Of a stretch of DNA of 33,169 bases, positions 6,512-16,801 are shown in pieces; position 1 is the first letter of the stretch, and each line of letters begins with the position of its first letter. Made by a program: the position numbers and the translations under genes. Source of the DNA: Xylanimonas cellulosilytica (lineage in GTDB: Bacteria > Actinomycetota > Actinomycetes > Actinomycetales > Actinomycetaceae); the NCBI GenBank assembly GCA_001072465.1, contig JVKM01000063.1:72373-105541 (forward strand), in the 5' to 3' direction. The notes under the pieces were generated by a model. The model was given only the letters and a program-made list of their open reading frames with translations. It was not told where the DNA came from and did not search any database.

Positions 6512-8014
6512 TCAGCCGTTCGTCGGGAAGCTCATGCCGACGTAACCAACCTTCTCACCACGCTTGGGCCAACGGGTCGTGACGACCTTGGCCTTCGTGT
6601 AGAAGCGCACGCCCTCGGGGCCGTGAATGTGGGTGTCGCCCAGCAGCGACTCCTTCCAGCCACCGAAGGAGTAGTAGGCGACCGGAACAGGGATCGGCAC
6701 ATTGACACCGACCATGCCGGCCTCGACATCGACGACGAAGTGGCGGGCCGTGTCACCGTCGGAGGTGAAGATCGCGGAGCCGTTGCCGAACTCGGAGGAG
6801 TTCACGATCTCAATGGCTTCCTCGTAGGTGTCAGCGTGCACGACGACCAGGACCGGGCCGAAGACCTCTTCGCAGTAGACGCTCAGGTTGCGATCCACAC
6901 CGTCGATGATGGTGGGGGCCAGCCAGAAGCCGTCCGCGTATTCCTCGCCTTCGGGGCGGTAGCCACGGCCGTCGAGGACGATGTTCGCGCCCTTCGCCTC
7001 GGCCTCGTCGATCCACTTGGTGATGCGCTCCTGGGAGGAACGGGTGATGACCGGACCCATCTCGGAGGCCGGGTCGGTGCCGGGGCCGACGACGATCTTC
7101 TCAGCGCGAGCCTTGATCGCGGGAACCAGCTTCTCCTCGACGCCGCCGACGGCAACGATCACGGGCAGGGCCATGCAGCGCTGGCCGGCAGCGCCGAAGG
7201 CGCCGGCGCTGATGTGCTGCGCGGCGAACTCGATGTCCGCGTCGGGCATGACGATCGCGTGATTGTTTGCGCCACCCAGAGCCTGGACGCGCTTGCCGTG
7301 GGCTACGCCCGTGTCCTGCACGATGTGGGCGACCGGGGTGGAGCCAACGAAGGAGATGGCATCAATGCCGGGGTGAGTGAGGATGTCGGTGACCAGGTGG
7401 CGGTCGCCGGCGATGACGTTGAACAGGCCGTCGGGCAGGCCCGCCTCCCTGTAGAGGCGAGCAATGATCAGCGAGGCGCTGGGAACGGTCGAGGCAACCT
7501 TGAGAATGAAGGCATTGCCGGTGGCCAGGGCAACCGGATGCATCCACATGGGGACCATGGCCGGGAAGTTGAAGGGGCAGATGCCGGCGACGACACCGAC
7601 GGGCTGACGCAGGGTGTGCACGTCCACGCCAGTCGAGGCCTGATCGGTGAACTCACCCTTGAGGGCGGCGTTGATGCCACACGCAAAGTCGACAGTCTCG
7701 CGGCCACGGGCGATCTCGCCGAGGGCATCGCCGTGGGTCTTGCCACCCTCGCGCACGATGGCGTCGGCGATCTCATCCTGGTGATCGATGACGAGCTGGC
7801 GGAACTTGAACATGATGTCCACGCGCTTGGCCAGGGCGGTGCGCCCCCATTCCTTCTGCGCGTTGCGGGCGATCTCGACGACGTGGTCGAGGCAATGCTT
7901 GTCGGCCAGGGCGAGCTGGTCGACAACCTTGCCGGTGGCAGGGTTTTCGATGTCGATAGTCTTCTCAGAGTGAGCGACGTACTCTTCGCCGTTGACCCAC
8001 AGGTTGATTGTCAT
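6512..8014 (-). CDS. iolA: Methylmalonate/malonate-semialdehyde dehydrogenase (acylating)
   Basis: 500 residues, an aldehyde dehydrogenase superfamily member. It converts malonate semialdehyde to acetyl-CoA and CO2 with NAD+ and CoA, the last step of inositol breakdown; family members also act on methylmalonate semialdehyde (mmsA). Visible: ICPFNFPAMVPMW (oxyanion Asn, near 145), FVGSTPVA, ALGGANNHAIV, where ordinary aldehyde dehydrogenases have a catalytic Glu and this CoA-acylating subfamily has Asn, and the nucleophile in GAAGQRCMALP (near 280). The C-terminus carries SFGGWKESLLGD. The ATG at 8014 is chosen for GAAAGG at 8023-8028; an upstream in-frame ATG adds seven residues and would absorb the ribosome site. 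It has its own operator and terminator, so it is monocistronic. Confidence 0.93.
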   Translation of the reverse strand: MTINLWVNGEEYVAHSEKTIDIENPATGKVVDQLALADKHCLDHVVEIARNAQKEWGRTALAKRVDIMFKFRQLVIDHQDEIADAIVREGGKTHGDALGEIARGRETVDFACGINAALKGEFTDQASTGVDVHTLRQPVGVVAGICPFNFPAMVPMWMHPVALATGNAFILKVASTVPSASLIIARLYREAGLPDGLFNVIAGDRHLVTDILTHPGIDAISFVGSTPVAHIVQDTGVAHGKRVQALGGANNHAIVMPDADIEFAAQHISAGAFGAAGQRCMALPVIVAVGGVEEKLVPAIKARAEKIVVGPGTDPASEMGPVITRSSQERITKWIDEAEAKGANIVLDGRGYRPEGEEYADGFWLAPTIIDGVDRNLSVYCEEVFGPVLVVVHADTYEEAIEIVNSSEFGNGSAIFTSDGDTARHFVVDVEAGMVGVNVPIPVPVAYYSFGGWKESLLGDTHIHGPEGVRFYTKAKVVTTRWPKRGEKVGYVGMSFPTNG

Positions 8015-8056
8015 TGGTTTTACCTTTCTTCCCATTCATCCACGAATGGCGAAACA

Positions 8057-8077
8057 ACTTTGTTAGGACAAAGTGTA
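8057..8077 (-). promoter_or_regulatory. Best GntR operator and overlapping iolA -10 element
   Basis: ACTTTGT-TAGG-ACAAAGT (8057-8074) is a perfect palindrome with 7-bp arms and is the strongest member of the operator set. A minus-strand -10 element TACACT (8077-8072) overlaps its edge, consistent with repression by blocking polymerase. The matching -35 is not clear. Confidence 0.7.
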
Positions 8078-8195
8078 GCATGTTCCTAGGACCTATGTCG
8101 CGACATCTGCAACATCAGCGCAAACAGGGACCGAATTGTCCCGTCTATTGGACACGCCCCATCGCCAACTCCCCGCCCCAGCCAGCGCGCCGTTC

Positions 8196-8224
8196 CACGA
8201 GGCGTTTCACGAGGCGTTTCACGC
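8196..8224. repeat. Short 12-bp tandem repeat
   Basis: CACGAGGCGTTT occurs twice in tandem (8196-8207, 8208-8219), followed by a partial third copy. It lies in the gap upstream of iolA. Function is unknown. Confidence 0.6.
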
Positions 8225-8256
8225 CGGGGCTACTACGCACCGAGGCATACGTGAGC

Positions 8257-8288
8257 GGGGCGGCCCCGGACAATTCAGGGGCCGCCCC
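8257..8288 (-). terminator. iolD terminator hairpin
   Basis: GGGGCGGCCCC (8257-8267) pairs with GGGGCCGCCCC (8278-8288) around a 10-base loop, just after the iolD stop. The stem is strong but there is no U-tract. The loop contains GGACAATT, a lone operator-like half-site. Confidence 0.7.
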
Positions 8289-8304
8289 TCACACACTCAG
8301 CTCA

Positions 8305-10212
<1,908 letters not shown>

Positions 10213-10234
10213 GGGTAGTCCTTTCGGGGCTTTC

Positions 10235-11107
10235 TTACTTGTTCATGGGCAGACGAGGGTCCACTTCCTGGTTTTCCCAGGTCGCGCGGATCCAGTGGTG
10301 CGCCGGATCGTCGGGGGCGAGCCACACGAGGTCCTCGTTCGGGCCGGCCATGACGTTCAGGTAGTACATGTCGTAGCCGGGGGCCGCGACGCAGGGGCCG
10401 TGGTAGCCGTGGGGCACGAGGGCGACGTCGCCGTCGTGGACCTCGCAGCACAGGTCGATCGGGCGGCCGGGGCTGCCGTAGGTGCGGTGCAGGCCAAAGC
10501 CCTTGGACCCCTCGGGGCCGTCTTCGATCTCGAAGTAGTAGATTTCCTCGAGCTCACGCTCGTCCTCGGAGTCCTGCTCGTGCTTGTGGGCCGGGTAGGA
10601 GGACCAGTTACCGCCGGGGGTGATGACCTCGCAGGCCAGCAGGTGGGAGGTGGTGACGCCCTCGACGGCCAGGGAGTAGTTGTTGACCTGGCGCGAGCAG
10701 TCGCCGGCGCCGCGCAGGTCGATGCGAACCTGGCTCTTGGGGTAGTAGGCGACGGGGATGTCGCGGGTGGCGATCGCGGAGGGGAAGGCGAAACGGCCGC
10801 CCTGGGCGGAGGTGATCGTCAGGGTCTTGCCGCGTCCGACGTACAGGTAGTCGGTGACGCCGGAGAAGACGCTGCGGCGCCCCTCGAGCTCGAAGGTCTG
10901 CCCGTCGACCTCGACGGTTGCGCCGCCGGCGAGGGGCAGGACGAGGAGCTCAGCCTCGCCGGTTTCGACGACCTGGGAGGCGCCGGCCTCAAGAACGAGG
11001 ACGCGCAGGCCCGAGAAGGCCCAACCGGCACGCTGGGGATCAATGTCGACGGTGAAATTGCCGTGGCCGGAGGAGCCGGCGGGAACGTAAATGTCGGGAA
11101 GAGTCAT
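10235..11107 (-). CDS. iolB: 5-Deoxy-glucuronate isomerase
   Basis: 290 residues, the usual size for the family. It isomerises 5-deoxy-glucuronate to 2-deoxy-5-keto-D-gluconate, between IolD and IolC in the pathway. It is a double cupin: the conserved stretch YPAHKHEQDSEDERELEEIY carries metal-binding His and Glu residues, and VPHGYHGPCVAAPGYDMYYL lies in the second cupin. The ATG at 11107 (MTLPDIYVPAG) has AGGAGA eight bases upstream; the 82 residues that could be added in frame are low-complexity and lie across the iolC-iolB gap. It is 73 bases after iolC and 22 bases before iolD. Confidence 0.93.
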   Translation of the reverse strand: MTLPDIYVPAGSSGHGNFTVDIDPQRAGWAFSGLRVLVLEAGASQVVETGEAELLVLPLAGGATVEVDGQTFELEGRRSVFSGVTDYLYVGRGKTLTITSAQGGRFAFPSAIATRDIPVAYYPKSQVRIDLRGAGDCSRQVNNYSLAVEGVTTSHLLACEVITPGGNWSSYPAHKHEQDSEDERELEEIYYFEIEDGPEGSKGFGLHRTYGSPGRPIDLCCEVHDGDVALVPHGYHGPCVAAPGYDMYYLNVMAGPNEDLVWLAPDDPAHHWIRATWENQEVDPRLPMNK

Positions 11108-11180
11108 CGTAGTCTCCTGAAAGTTGGGCATCGGTGCCGCTGGGTGAAAAGGGGGACGAGGCTGGGGCGATTCGGGTGGG

Positions 11181-12146
11181 TTACGAGACGACCCCCGTTT
11201 CGACAAAGGCGTGCAGCTGCTCGCACGTGGGCATCGCTGTCGAGCATTCGATGTGCAAACACACGTAGGCTCCCGCGGCCGAGGCGTAACGGATCGTGCG
11301 CTCAAGGTCCCATCCTTCGACGAGGCCGTGGATGAGCGCGCCTCCAAAGGCATCCCCCGCGCCGAGGCCGTTGACGACGTCCACGTCCCAGGCGTCGACC
11401 CACACGCGCTCGTCGGCGGTCTTGGCGAGGGTCCCCTTGGGGCCCTGCTTGACGATCGCCAGCTTGACGCCCCGTTCGAGGAGGGCGTCGGCAGCTCCTT
11501 CGGGATCGGAGACGCCGACGGCCATCTCGCATTCCTGGCGGTTACCGACGGCGACGTCCACGCGGGACAGGACGGCTGCGACGCGCGAACGCGCCTGGGC
11601 CATACCGCTCCACAGGTTGGAGCGGTAGTCGAGGTCGAGGATCGTCACGCCATTGGAGCGGTCGCGGTGATCGAGGGCGCGCAGGTGCAGGCCGAAGGAG
11701 GAGTCGCGCGAGAGGCCAGTCACGGTGAACCAGAAGATTCCGGCGCGCTCAACGGCGTTCCAATCCACCTGGTCCTCCCCCAGCTCCAGATCCGGGGCAC
11801 TGGGTTCTCGATAGAAGTAGAGCGGGAAGGAGTCGGGTGGGAAAAGCTCGGCGAAGGTCACGGGGGTGTGGAAGTCGCGCACGGTGACGACATGGTCGGA
11901 GGAGACGCCGAGGCGCTCCAGCTCTCGGGTCACGAAGCGGCCGAAGGGGTCGTCCCCCACGCCGGTGATGACGCCGGCGCGGTGCCCGAGGCGTGCGGCG
12001 GCGACGGCGACGTTCGTCGGGCTGCCACCGAGGAACTTTCCAAAGGTTTCGACATCTTCGAGGTGGGCACCGACCTGGAGGGGGAAAATGTCGATACCGG
12101 AACGACCCATTGTTAGAATGTCGACATAGCGGCGTTCAAGGGACAT
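11181..12146 (-). CDS. iolC: 5-Dehydro-2-deoxygluconokinase
   Basis: 321 residues, a PfkB/ribokinase-family sugar kinase. It phosphorylates 2-deoxy-5-keto-gluconate to the 6-phosphate. Visible: substrate-binding GKFLGGSPTNVAVAAARLG near residues 36-54, and the ATP and catalytic-base motif NGLGAGDAFGGAL near 265-277. The length fits a kinase alone. Some homologues carry a C-terminal DUF2090 aldolase domain that performs the next step; it is absent here, which makes the missing aldolase a real question. The ATG at 12146 (MSLERRYVD) has GGAAGGA upstream. First gene of iolC-iolB-iolD; the operator at 12224-12241 is 78 bp upstream. Confidence 0.93.
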   Translation of the reverse strand: MSLERRYVDILTMGRSGIDIFPLQVGAHLEDVETFGKFLGGSPTNVAVAAARLGHRAGVITGVGDDPFGRFVTRELERLGVSSDHVVTVRDFHTPVTFAELFPPDSFPLYFYREPSAPDLELGEDQVDWNAVERAGIFWFTVTGLSRDSSFGLHLRALDHRDRSNGVTILDLDYRSNLWSGMAQARSRVAAVLSRVDVAVGNRQECEMAVGVSDPEGAADALLERGVKLAIVKQGPKGTLAKTADERVWVDAWDVDVVNGLGAGDAFGGALIHGLVEGWDLERTIRYASAAGAYVCLHIECSTAMPTCEQLHAFVETGVVS

Positions 12147-12223
12147 CGTTGTTCCTTCCTCTCCATTGGGGTGGCCCGCAAGCCTGACGTTCCAAGGATG
12201 CACTATCGACAGGCAATCGTCAA

Positions 12224-12241
12224 ACTTTGTCCATACAATAT
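12224..12241. promoter_or_regulatory. Predicted GntR operator between iolC and the regulator gene
   Basis: ACTTTGT-CCAT-ACAATAT: one perfect and one degraded half-site with the standard 4-bp spacer. It lies in the divergent gap, so it can control both the iolCBD operon and the regulator's own gene. Promoter hexamers here are not clear. A 12-bp palindrome CTAAATATTTAG lies at 12293-12304, near the regulator start. Confidence 0.6.
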
Positions 12242-12336
12242 GTAACAGCGCGTCGCTCCCGCCCTTTACATCAACGCTGATACTATGTAACCCTAAATAT
12301 TTAGTACCACTGTCGCGCCACACACGAAGGTTTGAC

Positions 12337-13104
12337 ATGTCCAAAGCATCGCCCGCCTCGGAGAACACCCCCTACGTTCCGGACATCACGCTGGATCGCT
12401 CCTCCCCCGTGCCGCTGTACTTCCAGATTTCGGAGCCCATCGCACAGCTCATCAACTCCGGCGCCCTACCTGCGGACACGCGCCTGGAGGACGAACTGTC
12501 GATGGCTGCGCGCCTGCATGTCTCCCGCCCCACTGCACGGCAGGCGCTCCAGCGCCTGGTCGATCGCGGCCTGCTCACGCGCCGTCGCGGCGTCGGCACA
12601 ATCGTGTCCCCACGTCACGTCCACCGCCCCATGGAGCTCACCTCCCTCATGCGCGACCTCGTCGACGCCGGCCACAAGGTCCACACGACGATCCAGCGCT
12701 ACGAGGCACGCCCGGCCAACGCCCAGGAAGCCGATGCCCTCAAGATCGCCGAGGGCACCCTGATCGTCCACATCGAGCGCACGCGTTTTGCCAACGACGA
12801 GCCGATCGCCGTACTCACCAACGCCATCCCGACGGACATCGCGCCGACCATGCAAGAGCTCGAGTCCGGCTCCCTCTACGACCTCATGCGCGAGCGCGGA
12901 GTCACCCTGGCTTCGGCCCGCCAGGTGATCGGCGCCCGCAGCGCGACAACAAAGGAAGCCAAGCTCCTGTCCGAGCATCGCGGCGCGGCCCTGCTCACAA
13001 CGCAGCGCACGACGTACGACCCCTCGGGACGCATCGTGGAGTACGGCGACCACATCTACCGAGCATCGCGATACTCCTTCGAGGCCAGCCTTTTCGCACA
13101 GTGA
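12337..13104 (+). CDS. GntR-family regulator with UTRA domain, predicted inositol regulator
   Basis: 255 residues. The N-terminal winged helix spans about residues 24-92 (PLYFQISEPIAQLI ... RLHVSRPTARQALQRLVDRG ... RRGVGTIV), followed by a C-terminal UTRA ligand-binding domain (about 100-245), the HutC-type arrangement. It is a cytoplasmic dimeric DNA-binding protein. The position between the divergent iolCBD operon and the plus-strand iol genes, plus GT-N4-AC symmetry in the shared sites, points to it as the local regulator; the inducer is probably an inositol-derived metabolite (inference). GAAGG at 12326-12330 sets the start. The upstream operator suggests autoregulation. It is functionally analogous to IolR of other bacteria, but those include other families, so no symbol is given. 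Confidence 0.88.
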   Translation: MSKASPASENTPYVPDITLDRSSPVPLYFQISEPIAQLINSGALPADTRLEDELSMAARLHVSRPTARQALQRLVDRGLLTRRRGVGTIVSPRHVHRPMELTSLMRDLVDAGHKVHTTIQRYEARPANAQEADALKIAEGTLIVHIERTRFANDEPIAVLTNAIPTDIAPTMQELESGSLYDLMRERGVTLASARQVIGARSATTKEAKLLSEHRGAALLTTQRTTYDPSGRIVEYGDHIYRASRYSFEASLFAQ

Positions 13105-13116
13105 CAAAGCATTGAC

Positions 13117-13164
13117 ACTTTGTCCTAACAAACTGTTGACAGGCAGTAGCGCTCGCCGTAGACT
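13117..13164 (+). promoter_or_regulatory. Operator and consensus-like promoter of the transaldolase-iolG unit
   Basis: ACTTTGT-CCTA-ACAAACT (13117-13134) differs at one base from the reverse complement of the site upstream of iolA. It is followed one base later by TTGACA (13136-13141), 17 bp, TAGACT (13159-13164), the best sigma-70-type promoter in the window. A second ACAAAG half-site lies at about 13104-13109. Confidence 0.8.
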
Positions 13165-13214
13165 TATTTCCGACGGAGAAAGTCGAAAGCAATCACAAAG
13201 GAGTGCTTCCCGCC

Positions 13215-14291
13215 ATGTCCATCGAGTACACCCCCGGCCCCCTTCTGGACGCCGCGCGTAACACCCCCACCGCCCTATGGAACGATTCCTCGGATCCGGG
13301 TGAGCTGGCGCAGTCCATCTCCTTCGGCGGCGTTGGTGCTACCTGCAACCCGACCATCGCCTACACCTGCATCAACCAGCGTCGCGACGTGTGGCTGCCC
13401 CGCATTGCGGAGCTCGCCAAGGAAATGCCCGACGCCACCGAGTCCGAGATCGGCTGGCAGGTCGTGCGCGAGCTGTCCCTCGAGGCCGCCAAACTCCTCG
13501 AGCCAATTTTCGAGGCCGAGAACGGCCGCAACGGTCGCCTGTCGATGCAGACGGACCCGCGCCTGGCTCGCTCCGCCAAAGCCCTGGCCGACCAGGCCGA
13601 GGAGTTCCACAACCTCGCCAAGAACATCATCGTGAAGATCCCCGCCACCTCGGTGGGCATCGAGGCCATCGAAGAGGCCACCTACCGCGGCGTGTCCGTC
13701 AACGTGACGGTCTCCTTCTCCGTCGCACAGGCCGTCACCACGGGCGAGGCCATCGAGCGCGGCCTCAAGCGCCGCGAGGCCGAGGGCAAGGACACCTCCC
13801 AGATGGGCCCGGTCGTCACCCTCATGGTGGGCCGCCTCGACGACTGGATCAAGGAGGTCGCCGCGCGCGACGAGATGTTCCTGGATCCGGGTCACCTCGA
13901 GTGGGCAGGCATTGCCGCCTTCAAGCGCGCCTACCAGGAGTTCCGCAAGCGCGGCCTGCGCGCCCGCATGCTCTCTGCAGCGTTCCGTAACGTCATGCAC
14001 TGGTCCGAGTTCGTCGGCGGCGACGTCGTTGTCTCCCCGCCGTTCAAGTGGGCCAAGCTCATTAACGACTCGGACTACAAGGTGGAAGAGCGCATGGACA
14101 TCCCGGTGCGCGAGGACATCATGAAGACGCTGCTCTCGATCCCCGAGTTCGTCCGCGCCTACGAGCCCGACGGCATGACCCCGGAGGAGTTCGACACCTT
14201 CGGCGCCACCGTGAAGACCCTGCGCGGCTTCCTGCAGGCAGACGCTGACCTCGACGCCCTGGTGCGCGACGTCATTATGCCCGCTCCGTGA
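13215..14291 (+). CDS. Transaldolase-family protein of the inositol locus
   Basis: 358 residues, a TIM-barrel aldolase of the transaldolase family. Visible: GATCNPTI (residues 41-48, the T-x-NP signature), the Schiff-base lysine in NIIVKIPAT (K141), the conserved NVTVSFS (163-169) and VTLMVGRLDDW (201-211). A housekeeping transaldolase would sit with pentose-phosphate genes; this one has the inositol operator and lies between the regulator and iolG. The locus has kinase IolC and dehydrogenase IolA but no IolJ, so a likely role is cleavage of 2-deoxy-5-keto-gluconate 6-phosphate to dihydroxyacetone phosphate and malonate semialdehyde (inference). The start is the ATG at 13215 with AAAGGAG upstream; the GTG at 13203 overlaps that ribosome site. 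Confidence 0.85.
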   Translation: MSIEYTPGPLLDAARNTPTALWNDSSDPGELAQSISFGGVGATCNPTIAYTCINQRRDVWLPRIAELAKEMPDATESEIGWQVVRELSLEAAKLLEPIFEAENGRNGRLSMQTDPRLARSAKALADQAEEFHNLAKNIIVKIPATSVGIEAIEEATYRGVSVNVTVSFSVAQAVTTGEAIERGLKRREAEGKDTSQMGPVVTLMVGRLDDWIKEVAARDEMFLDPGHLEWAGIAAFKRAYQEFRKRGLRARMLSAAFRNVMHWSEFVGGDVVVSPPFKWAKLINDSDYKVEERMDIPVREDIMKTLLSIPEFVRAYEPDGMTPEEFDTFGATVKTLRGFLQADADLDALVRDVIMPAP

Positions 14292-14298
14292 TCCACCC

Positions 14299-14346
14299 GG
14301 TGGCCCCGCACGTCGCGTGTGGGGCCACCACCGGTCACGGTTTTTC
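14299..14346 (+). terminator. Terminator between the transaldolase gene and iolG
   Basis: GGTGGCCCCGCAC (14299-14311), loop GTCGC, GTGTGGGGCCACC (14317-14329; one G-U pair), then a T-run about ten bases on (near 14341-14345). No promoter is evident in the 40 bases before iolG, so termination is probably partial. Confidence 0.7.
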
Positions 14347-14386
14347 TGCTCTCCAGCACACCCCTCCCATCTAGAAAGAAGCAAAG

Positions 14387-15376
14387 ATGCTCAACATCGC
14401 CGTTATCGGCGCCGGCCGCATCGGCCACGTCCACGCCAAGACCATCGCCGCCCACCCCGGCGCCACCCTCGCCATTGTCGCAGATCCTTTCGGTGACGCC
14501 GCGCAGAAGCTGGCCGAGGTCTACGGCGCCCGCCACACGACCGACGTGGACTCCGTTTTCACCGACGAAAGCGTCGATGCCGTCGTCATCGGCTCGCCCA
14601 CACCGCTGCACATCCCCCACCTGCTCGCCGCCGCCAAGGCCGGCAAGGCCGTGCTGTGCGAGAAGCCGATCGCCCTGGACATGAAGGACGTCGAGGCCGC
14701 TCGCGACGAGCTGGGCGCCGTGTCCGTCCCCGTCATGTTCGGCTTCAACCGCCGCTTCGACCCCTCCTTCGCCGCGGTTCACGCCCAGCTCGAAGAGGGA
14801 AAGATCGGCGATCTGGAGAACCTGCTCATCATCTCGCGTGACCCTGCCGCTCCCCCGGCCGAGTACGTGAAGGTTTCCGGCGGTATCTTCCGCGACATGA
14901 CCATCCACGACTTCGACATGGCCCGCTTCTTCCTGGGCGACATCGTCGAGGTGCACGCCTTCGGCCAGAACTTCAACGAGGAGATCAGGGAAGCCGGCGA
15001 CTTCGACGCCGCCGTGGTCACCCTGAAGAACGCCGCCGGCGTCGTCGCGACCATCGTCAACAACCGCAAGTGCTCGGCCGGCTACGACCAGCGCCTGGAG
15101 GCCCAGGGTTCGACGGGCACGCTTAACGCGGACAACATCCGCGCCACCACCGTGCGCCTGTCCAATGCCGAGGTCACGGATGCTGCCGAGCCGTACCTGG
15201 ACTTCTTCCTGCAGCGTTACGCGGACGCCTACCGCATTGAGCTGACCGAGTTCATCGACGCGGTCGTCGCAGGCACCAAGCCCACGCCATCCATCGACGA
15301 TGCGATCGAGGCTCTGCGCCTGGCCGAGGCCGCCACGGAGTCGGCGAAGACCGGCAAGCCCGTGTCGCTGGCCTGA
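14387..15376 (+). CDS. iolG: Inositol 2-dehydrogenase
   Basis: 329 residues, a Gfo/Idh/MocA-family oxidoreductase. It oxidises myo-inositol to 2-keto-myo-inositol with NAD+, the entry step. The N-terminal Rossmann motif is IAVIGAGRIGHVHAKTI (residues 4-20); the catalytic lysine is in LCEKPIALD (near 95-103); and the C-terminal half carries GIFRDMTIHDFDMARFF, with the conserved Asp and His of the family. The ribosome site is AGAAAGAAG, ending six bases before the ATG. It follows the transaldolase gene after a hairpin and ends in its own strong terminator. Other Gfo/Idh/MocA substrates are possible on sequence alone; the locus makes inositol by far the most likely. Confidence 0.92.
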   Translation: MLNIAVIGAGRIGHVHAKTIAAHPGATLAIVADPFGDAAQKLAEVYGARHTTDVDSVFTDESVDAVVIGSPTPLHIPHLLAAAKAGKAVLCEKPIALDMKDVEAARDELGAVSVPVMFGFNRRFDPSFAAVHAQLEEGKIGDLENLLIISRDPAAPPAEYVKVSGGIFRDMTIHDFDMARFFLGDIVEVHAFGQNFNEEIREAGDFDAAVVTLKNAAGVVATIVNNRKCSAGYDQRLEAQGSTGTLNADNIRATTVRLSNAEVTDAAEPYLDFFLQRYADAYRIELTEFIDAVVAGTKPTPSIDDAIEALRLAEAATESAKTGKPVSLA

Positions 15377-15389
15377 CATTCGGCTGAAT

Positions 15390-15424
15390 AATCCCGGTGG
15401 GACGCCTCGCGTCCCACCGGGATT
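15390..15424 (+). terminator. iolG terminator
   Basis: AATCCCGGTGGGACGC (15390-15405), loop CTC, GCGTCCCACCGGGATT (15409-15424): a perfect 16-bp stem followed by GTCTTAT. The tract from here to 15560 shows nothing else I recognise. Confidence 0.85.
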
Positions 15425-15561
15425 GTCTTATCCAGTGCATTGACCTTTACAGCATGCGTTACCACCTTGGGAACCGCCGCGACAATTCCCGCCAGCCACA
15501 GCCACGTATGGGCGTGCGTTCAGCACTGACAAACCCTCCTGAGAAATCTCCCAAGCCGCCA

Positions 15562-15597
15562 TCTTTGTCTGGACAATCAAACGAGATTGAGTAGAAT
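15562..15597 (+). promoter_or_regulatory. iolE operator and promoter
   Basis: TCTTTGT-CTGG-ACAATCA (15562-15579) fits the operator pattern. A promoter TGGACA (15570-15575), 16 bp, TAGAAT (15592-15597) has its -35 inside the operator, consistent with direct repression. Confidence 0.7.
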
Positions 15598-15653
15598 AGT
15601 GACACCGGCATAATTCGCCGATGCTTATTACCGCGACTCATAGGAGAGCTGCA

Positions 15654-16580
15654 ATGACTCACGTCTACGATCCCGCAACCGCGATCAACGACCCCAATGG
15701 CATCACCTGGGGCATGCACCCGATTGCGTGGCGTAACGACGACATTCCCGAGGTCGGCGAATGGAACACCATTGACGTCATGTTCGACGACCTCGCCGAG
15801 GCCGGCTTTGCTGGCACCGAGGTCGCCGGCTGGTACCCCTCGAAGGAAGAGACGAAGGAGAAGGCCGACGCCGCGGGCCTGAAGATCGTCGCCCAGTGGT
15901 TCTCCAGCTTCATCGTTCGCGACGGCGTTGAGGCCGTCATCCCAGACTTCCGCGCCACCTGCGAGTACCTGCAGTTCCTGGGCGCGACCCGCGTCGTCGT
16001 CTCCGAGCAGACCGGCTCGGTGCAGGGCATCCGCGACATCTGCATCTTCGAGAACAAGCCCGTCCTCAAGGACGAGGAGTGGCCGGTCCTGGCCGAGGGC
16101 CTGAACAAGCTCGGCGAGATCGCCCACGAGTACGGCCTTGACCTGGTCTACCACCACCACCTGGGCACCGTCGTCCAGACCAAGGACGAGACGCTGCGCC
16201 TGCTCGAGCTGACCGACCCGGACAAGGTCTCCCTGCTCTTCGACACGGGCCACGCATTCGTGGGCGACGGCGACGTCATGGGCCTACTGCGCGGCGCGAT
16301 CGACCGCATCAAGCACGTGCATTTCAAGGACGTGCGCCCCTCCAAGCTGGAAGAGTCCCGCGAGGCCAAGCGCTCCTTCCTCGACTCCTTCCTCGCCGGC
16401 ATGTTCACGGTCCCCGGCGACGGCACCATCGATTTCACCGAGCCCTACACCTTCCTCGTTGAGCACGGCTACAAGGACTGGATCCTCGTTGAAGCCGAGC
16501 AGGATCCGAAGATCGCTCCTCCGCTCGAGTACGCGCACATCGCGCGCGACTACGTGAAGGGCACGCTGCTGGGTCAGTGA
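15654..16580 (+). CDS. iolE: 2-Keto-myo-inositol (inosose) dehydratase
   Basis: 308 residues, a sugar-phosphate isomerase/epimerase-type TIM barrel. It removes water from 2-keto-myo-inositol to give the cyclohexane-dione used by IolD, with a divalent metal. Features: GMHPIAWRNDDIPEVG near the N-terminus, ALDLVYHHH-like stretch YGLDLVYHHHLGTVVQT near 160-176, FDTGHAFVGDGD near 200-211, HVHFKDVRP near 222-230 and a C-terminal VEAEQDPKIAPP; the His, Asp and Glu residues fit the family's metal site. The ATG at 15654 has AGGAGA eight bases upstream; the ATG at 15621 adds 11 unlikely residues. It is expressed from its own operator-controlled promoter and is convergent with the fucosidase gene. Confidence 0.92.
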   Translation: MTHVYDPATAINDPNGITWGMHPIAWRNDDIPEVGEWNTIDVMFDDLAEAGFAGTEVAGWYPSKEETKEKADAAGLKIVAQWFSSFIVRDGVEAVIPDFRATCEYLQFLGATRVVVSEQTGSVQGIRDICIFENKPVLKDEEWPVLAEGLNKLGEIAHEYGLDLVYHHHLGTVVQTKDETLRLLELTDPDKVSLLFDTGHAFVGDGDVMGLLRGAIDRIKHVHFKDVRPSKLEESREAKRSFLDSFLAGMFTVPGDGTIDFTEPYTFLVEHGYKDWILVEAEQDPKIAPPLEYAHIARDYVKGTLLGQ

Positions 16581-16622
16581 GCAGCATCGCGCGGTTCCTC
16601 AACTTCCCGCGCGAATCATATG

Positions 16623-16653
16623 GGGGTGGAAGCGACTCGTTCGCTTCCACCCC
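16623..16653 (+). terminator. iolE terminator
   Basis: GGGGTGGAAGCGA (16623-16635), loop CTCGT, TCGCTTCCACCCC (16641-16653): a perfect 13-bp stem, then TCTGTCG. Confidence 0.8.
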
Positions 16654-16753
16654 TCTGTCGCTGTACGAGCCACGAAAGGCCTCGATGGATCTGTCAACGC
16701 TGACGGCGCTCACGTGGGACGCCCTCGCGCAGCAACGGTGCCGCTGCTCGCAT

Positions 16754-16795
16754 AAAAAAGTTGTCGGCGCGAGCCTGAAGGCCCGCGCCGACAAC
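16754..16795 (-). terminator. Terminator of the fucosidase-ABC transporter genes
   Basis: Read on the minus strand, GTTGTCGGCGCG (16795-16784) and CGCGCCGACAAC (16771-16760) form a 12-bp stem with a 12-base loop, followed by T6 (16759-16754). This is the most classical intrinsic terminator in the window. Confidence 0.9.
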
Positions 16796-16801
16796 CTCGT
16801 C

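Noticed and set aside
13215-14291. Housekeeping pentose-phosphate transaldolase (tal)
   Set aside because: No tkt, zwf or gnd neighbours are present, and the gene is under an inositol-type operator directly before iolG. The family call is kept but the housekeeping role is not supported by context.
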